From JAJYKN01 sp045403145 (lineage in GTDB: Bacteria; Nitrospirota; UBA9217), in the NCBI GenBank assembly GCA_045403145.1, contig JAXIPA010000163.1:1-23653 (forward strand): a stretch of DNA of 23,653 nt. The letters are read 5' to 3'. The position numbers and the translations under genes are program-made. Under the pieces are notes generated by a model. The model saw only the letters and a list, made by a program, of their open reading frames with translations. It ran no database searches and was not told the DNA's origin. Below, piece after piece: positions 23,037 to 23,653 of the stretch (position 1 is the stretch's first letter; each line of letters starts with the position of its first letter).

Positions 23037-23120
23037 GTAAATTGAAAAATGCAAATTGCAAAATGCAAAGTGTGGAAAGAGGTAGTTCAAGTTGATATTT
23101 GCAATTTCCATTTTGCAATA
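23037..23120. repeat. TTGCAAAATG inverted word repeat
   Basis: The left arm (23038-23070) has AAATTGAAAAATGCAAATTG and CAAAATGCAAAG. The right arm (23093-23120) has the inverse GATATTTGCAATTTCCATTTTGCAAT. It lies between nuoE and hndB within the operon. Its AT-rich composition contrasts with the GC-rich genes around it. Confidence 0.55.
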
Positions 23121-23133
23121 GATGGGGTGACAT

Positions 23134-23517
23134 ATGGCTAAACTCACAATAGCGGATCTAAAAAAGATCAAAGAGAACTACCACGCAAGCCAGGCGCTGC
23201 GCGAAGGCGGGTTTCGGGCCAGGATCACGGTGCATATGGGGACCTGCGGGATCGCCGCGGGCGCCAGGGGCATCATGAATGCGGTCATGGAAGAGCTGGC
23301 CAAAGCCAAGGTCCAGGACGTTGCGGTCACCACGTCGGGCTGCGCAGGCCTCTGCAGCAAGGAGCCGATGGCCACAATCGAACTGACCGGAGAACCGCCG
23401 GTGAAATATATCTCGCTGACCGAAGACAAGATGCGAAAGATTTTCTCCGAACACGTAATAGGCGGAAAGCCGGTCAAGGAGTGCGCCCTGGTCGTCGGCC
23501 ATGAAACGACGTACTAG
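23134..23517 (+). CDS. hndB: HndB-type thioredoxin-like ferredoxin subunit
   Basis: The protein is 127 aa and complete, with GGGGTGA before the ATG. The core is a thioredoxin-like [2Fe-2S] domain with HMGTCGIAAGARGIMNA and TTSGCAGLCSKEP, the style of HndB from NADP-reducing hydrogenases and of the N-terminal domain of HymB. Cysteines are C38, C70 and C74; the position where the first cysteine of a C-x4-C pair would sit is H34 or another residue, so only three canonical ligands remain, plus one near the C-terminus (KECALVVG). It probably belongs to an electron-transfer module whose flavoprotein (HndC/NuoF) would come next. The transposase at 23530 intervenes just 12 bases after the stop. Confidence 0.9.
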   Translation: MAKLTIADLKKIKENYHASQALREGGFRARITVHMGTCGIAAGARGIMNAVMEELAKAKVQDVAVTTSGCAGLCSKEPMATIELTGEPPVKYISLTEDKMRKIFSEHVIGGKPVKECALVVGHETTY

Positions 23518-23653
23518 TACACTGTAAACTTAATTATTAACAGTCTCATAGAATCTGCTCAATTTATTTCGAGCATCGTTCTTTGTAAAATTCCAAGTTA
23601 TGCCTGCTTTGAGACGGTTGCGCTGTCTTGTCCAGCTGATTACTTGTGCGGCT
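23518..23653. mobile_element. IS630-family element, transposase 3' end (cut by window edge)
   Basis: The region after the hndB stop is less GC-rich than the operon, and its minus strand encodes the C-terminus of an IS630/Tc1-mariner-type transposase. A TA dinucleotide at 23518-23519, directly after the stop codon, followed by CACTGTAAAC, would suit the TA target and terminus of this family. The other end lies outside the window, so the exact boundary is inferred. Confidence 0.6.
23530..23652 (-). CDS. IS630-family transposase, C-terminal 40 residues (partial)
   Basis: Forty codons and a TAA stop are open on the minus strand up to the window edge. The sequence reads SWTRQRNRLKAGITWNFTKN, then DARNKLSRFYETVNN. 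The pattern W-x-x-x-R-N-x-x-K-A-x-x-x-W-x-F-T-x-x-D-A-R-x-K-L-x-x-x-Y is the C-terminus I recognise from IS630-type transposases. The catalytic DDE residues would lie outside the window, so it cannot be said whether the gene is intact. Confidence 0.7.
   Translation of the reverse strand, partial: AAQVISWTRQRNRLKAGITWNFTKNDARNKLSRFYETVNN

Overview
This is a GC-rich bacterial chromosomal segment. It carries futalosine-route menaquinone genes (mqnB, mqnD), a folD/fchA pair for one-carbon chemistry, a CcdA thiol-disulfide transporter and a complex I operon that passes into HndA/HndB-type subunits of NAD(P)-linked electron-bifurcating enzymes. That set suggests an anaerobic or microaerophilic, redox-versatile bacterium of the Nitrospirota or Desulfobacterota (former Deltaproteobacteria) kind. 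The exact phylum cannot be settled from the window. No rRNA, tRNA or CRISPR array was seen.

Layout. 1-177 (-): start of an exported protein with a carboxypeptidase-regulatory-like domain, cut by the window edge. 608-2923 (+): soluble hybrid sensor kinase with three PAS domains, two of which carry the same Cys/His motif. 3149-4747 (-): fchA then folD. The FolD lacks the usual cyclohydrolase lysine and glutamine, so FchA probably does that step. 5003-6162 (+): ccdA and a MerR regulator with a cysteine-rich tail. 6248-10280 (-): lemA, an M48 protease fused to GYF-like and zinc-ribbon domains, a membrane-anchored class III nucleotide cyclase, and a moaD-moaE fusion. 10462-12115 (-): mqnB and mqnD. 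12342-15214 (+): aroC-aroK-aroB, followed by a DUF4145-like protein (15240-15932) and a convergent methyltransferase (15950-16579).

16818-23517 (+) is the most striking block. A strong promoter is followed by nuoA-B-C-D. Where a standard operon would continue with nuoE-N there are five regulatory-looking genes: a DRTGG-like protein, a CBS-pair plus RsbT/RsbW-like ATPase, a second DRTGG protein, a PHP-domain phosphoesterase and a kinase-type ATPase without a histidine domain. After these come nuoE/hndA and hndB. Directly after the hndB stop codon the window runs into the 3' end of an IS630-family transposase on the other strand, so the expected NuoF/HndC gene is not visible.

Many intergenic gaps are filled with short degenerate words, often repeated directly in one arm and inverted in the other. 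The words differ between gaps (CGCAGAG, ATTCCGCA, GGGAAGTT, CAGGGAACAGG, TTGCAAAATG and others). Five recognisable sigma70-type promoters were read by eye (TTGAGA/TAGAAT, TTGACA/TATTCT, TTGACT/TATTAT, TTGCAC/TATGAT, TTGACA/TATCAT, with 17-18 bp spacers). Three of them rule out upstream start codons for the sensor kinase, ccdA and aroC. A further extended -10 element lies upstream of lemA.
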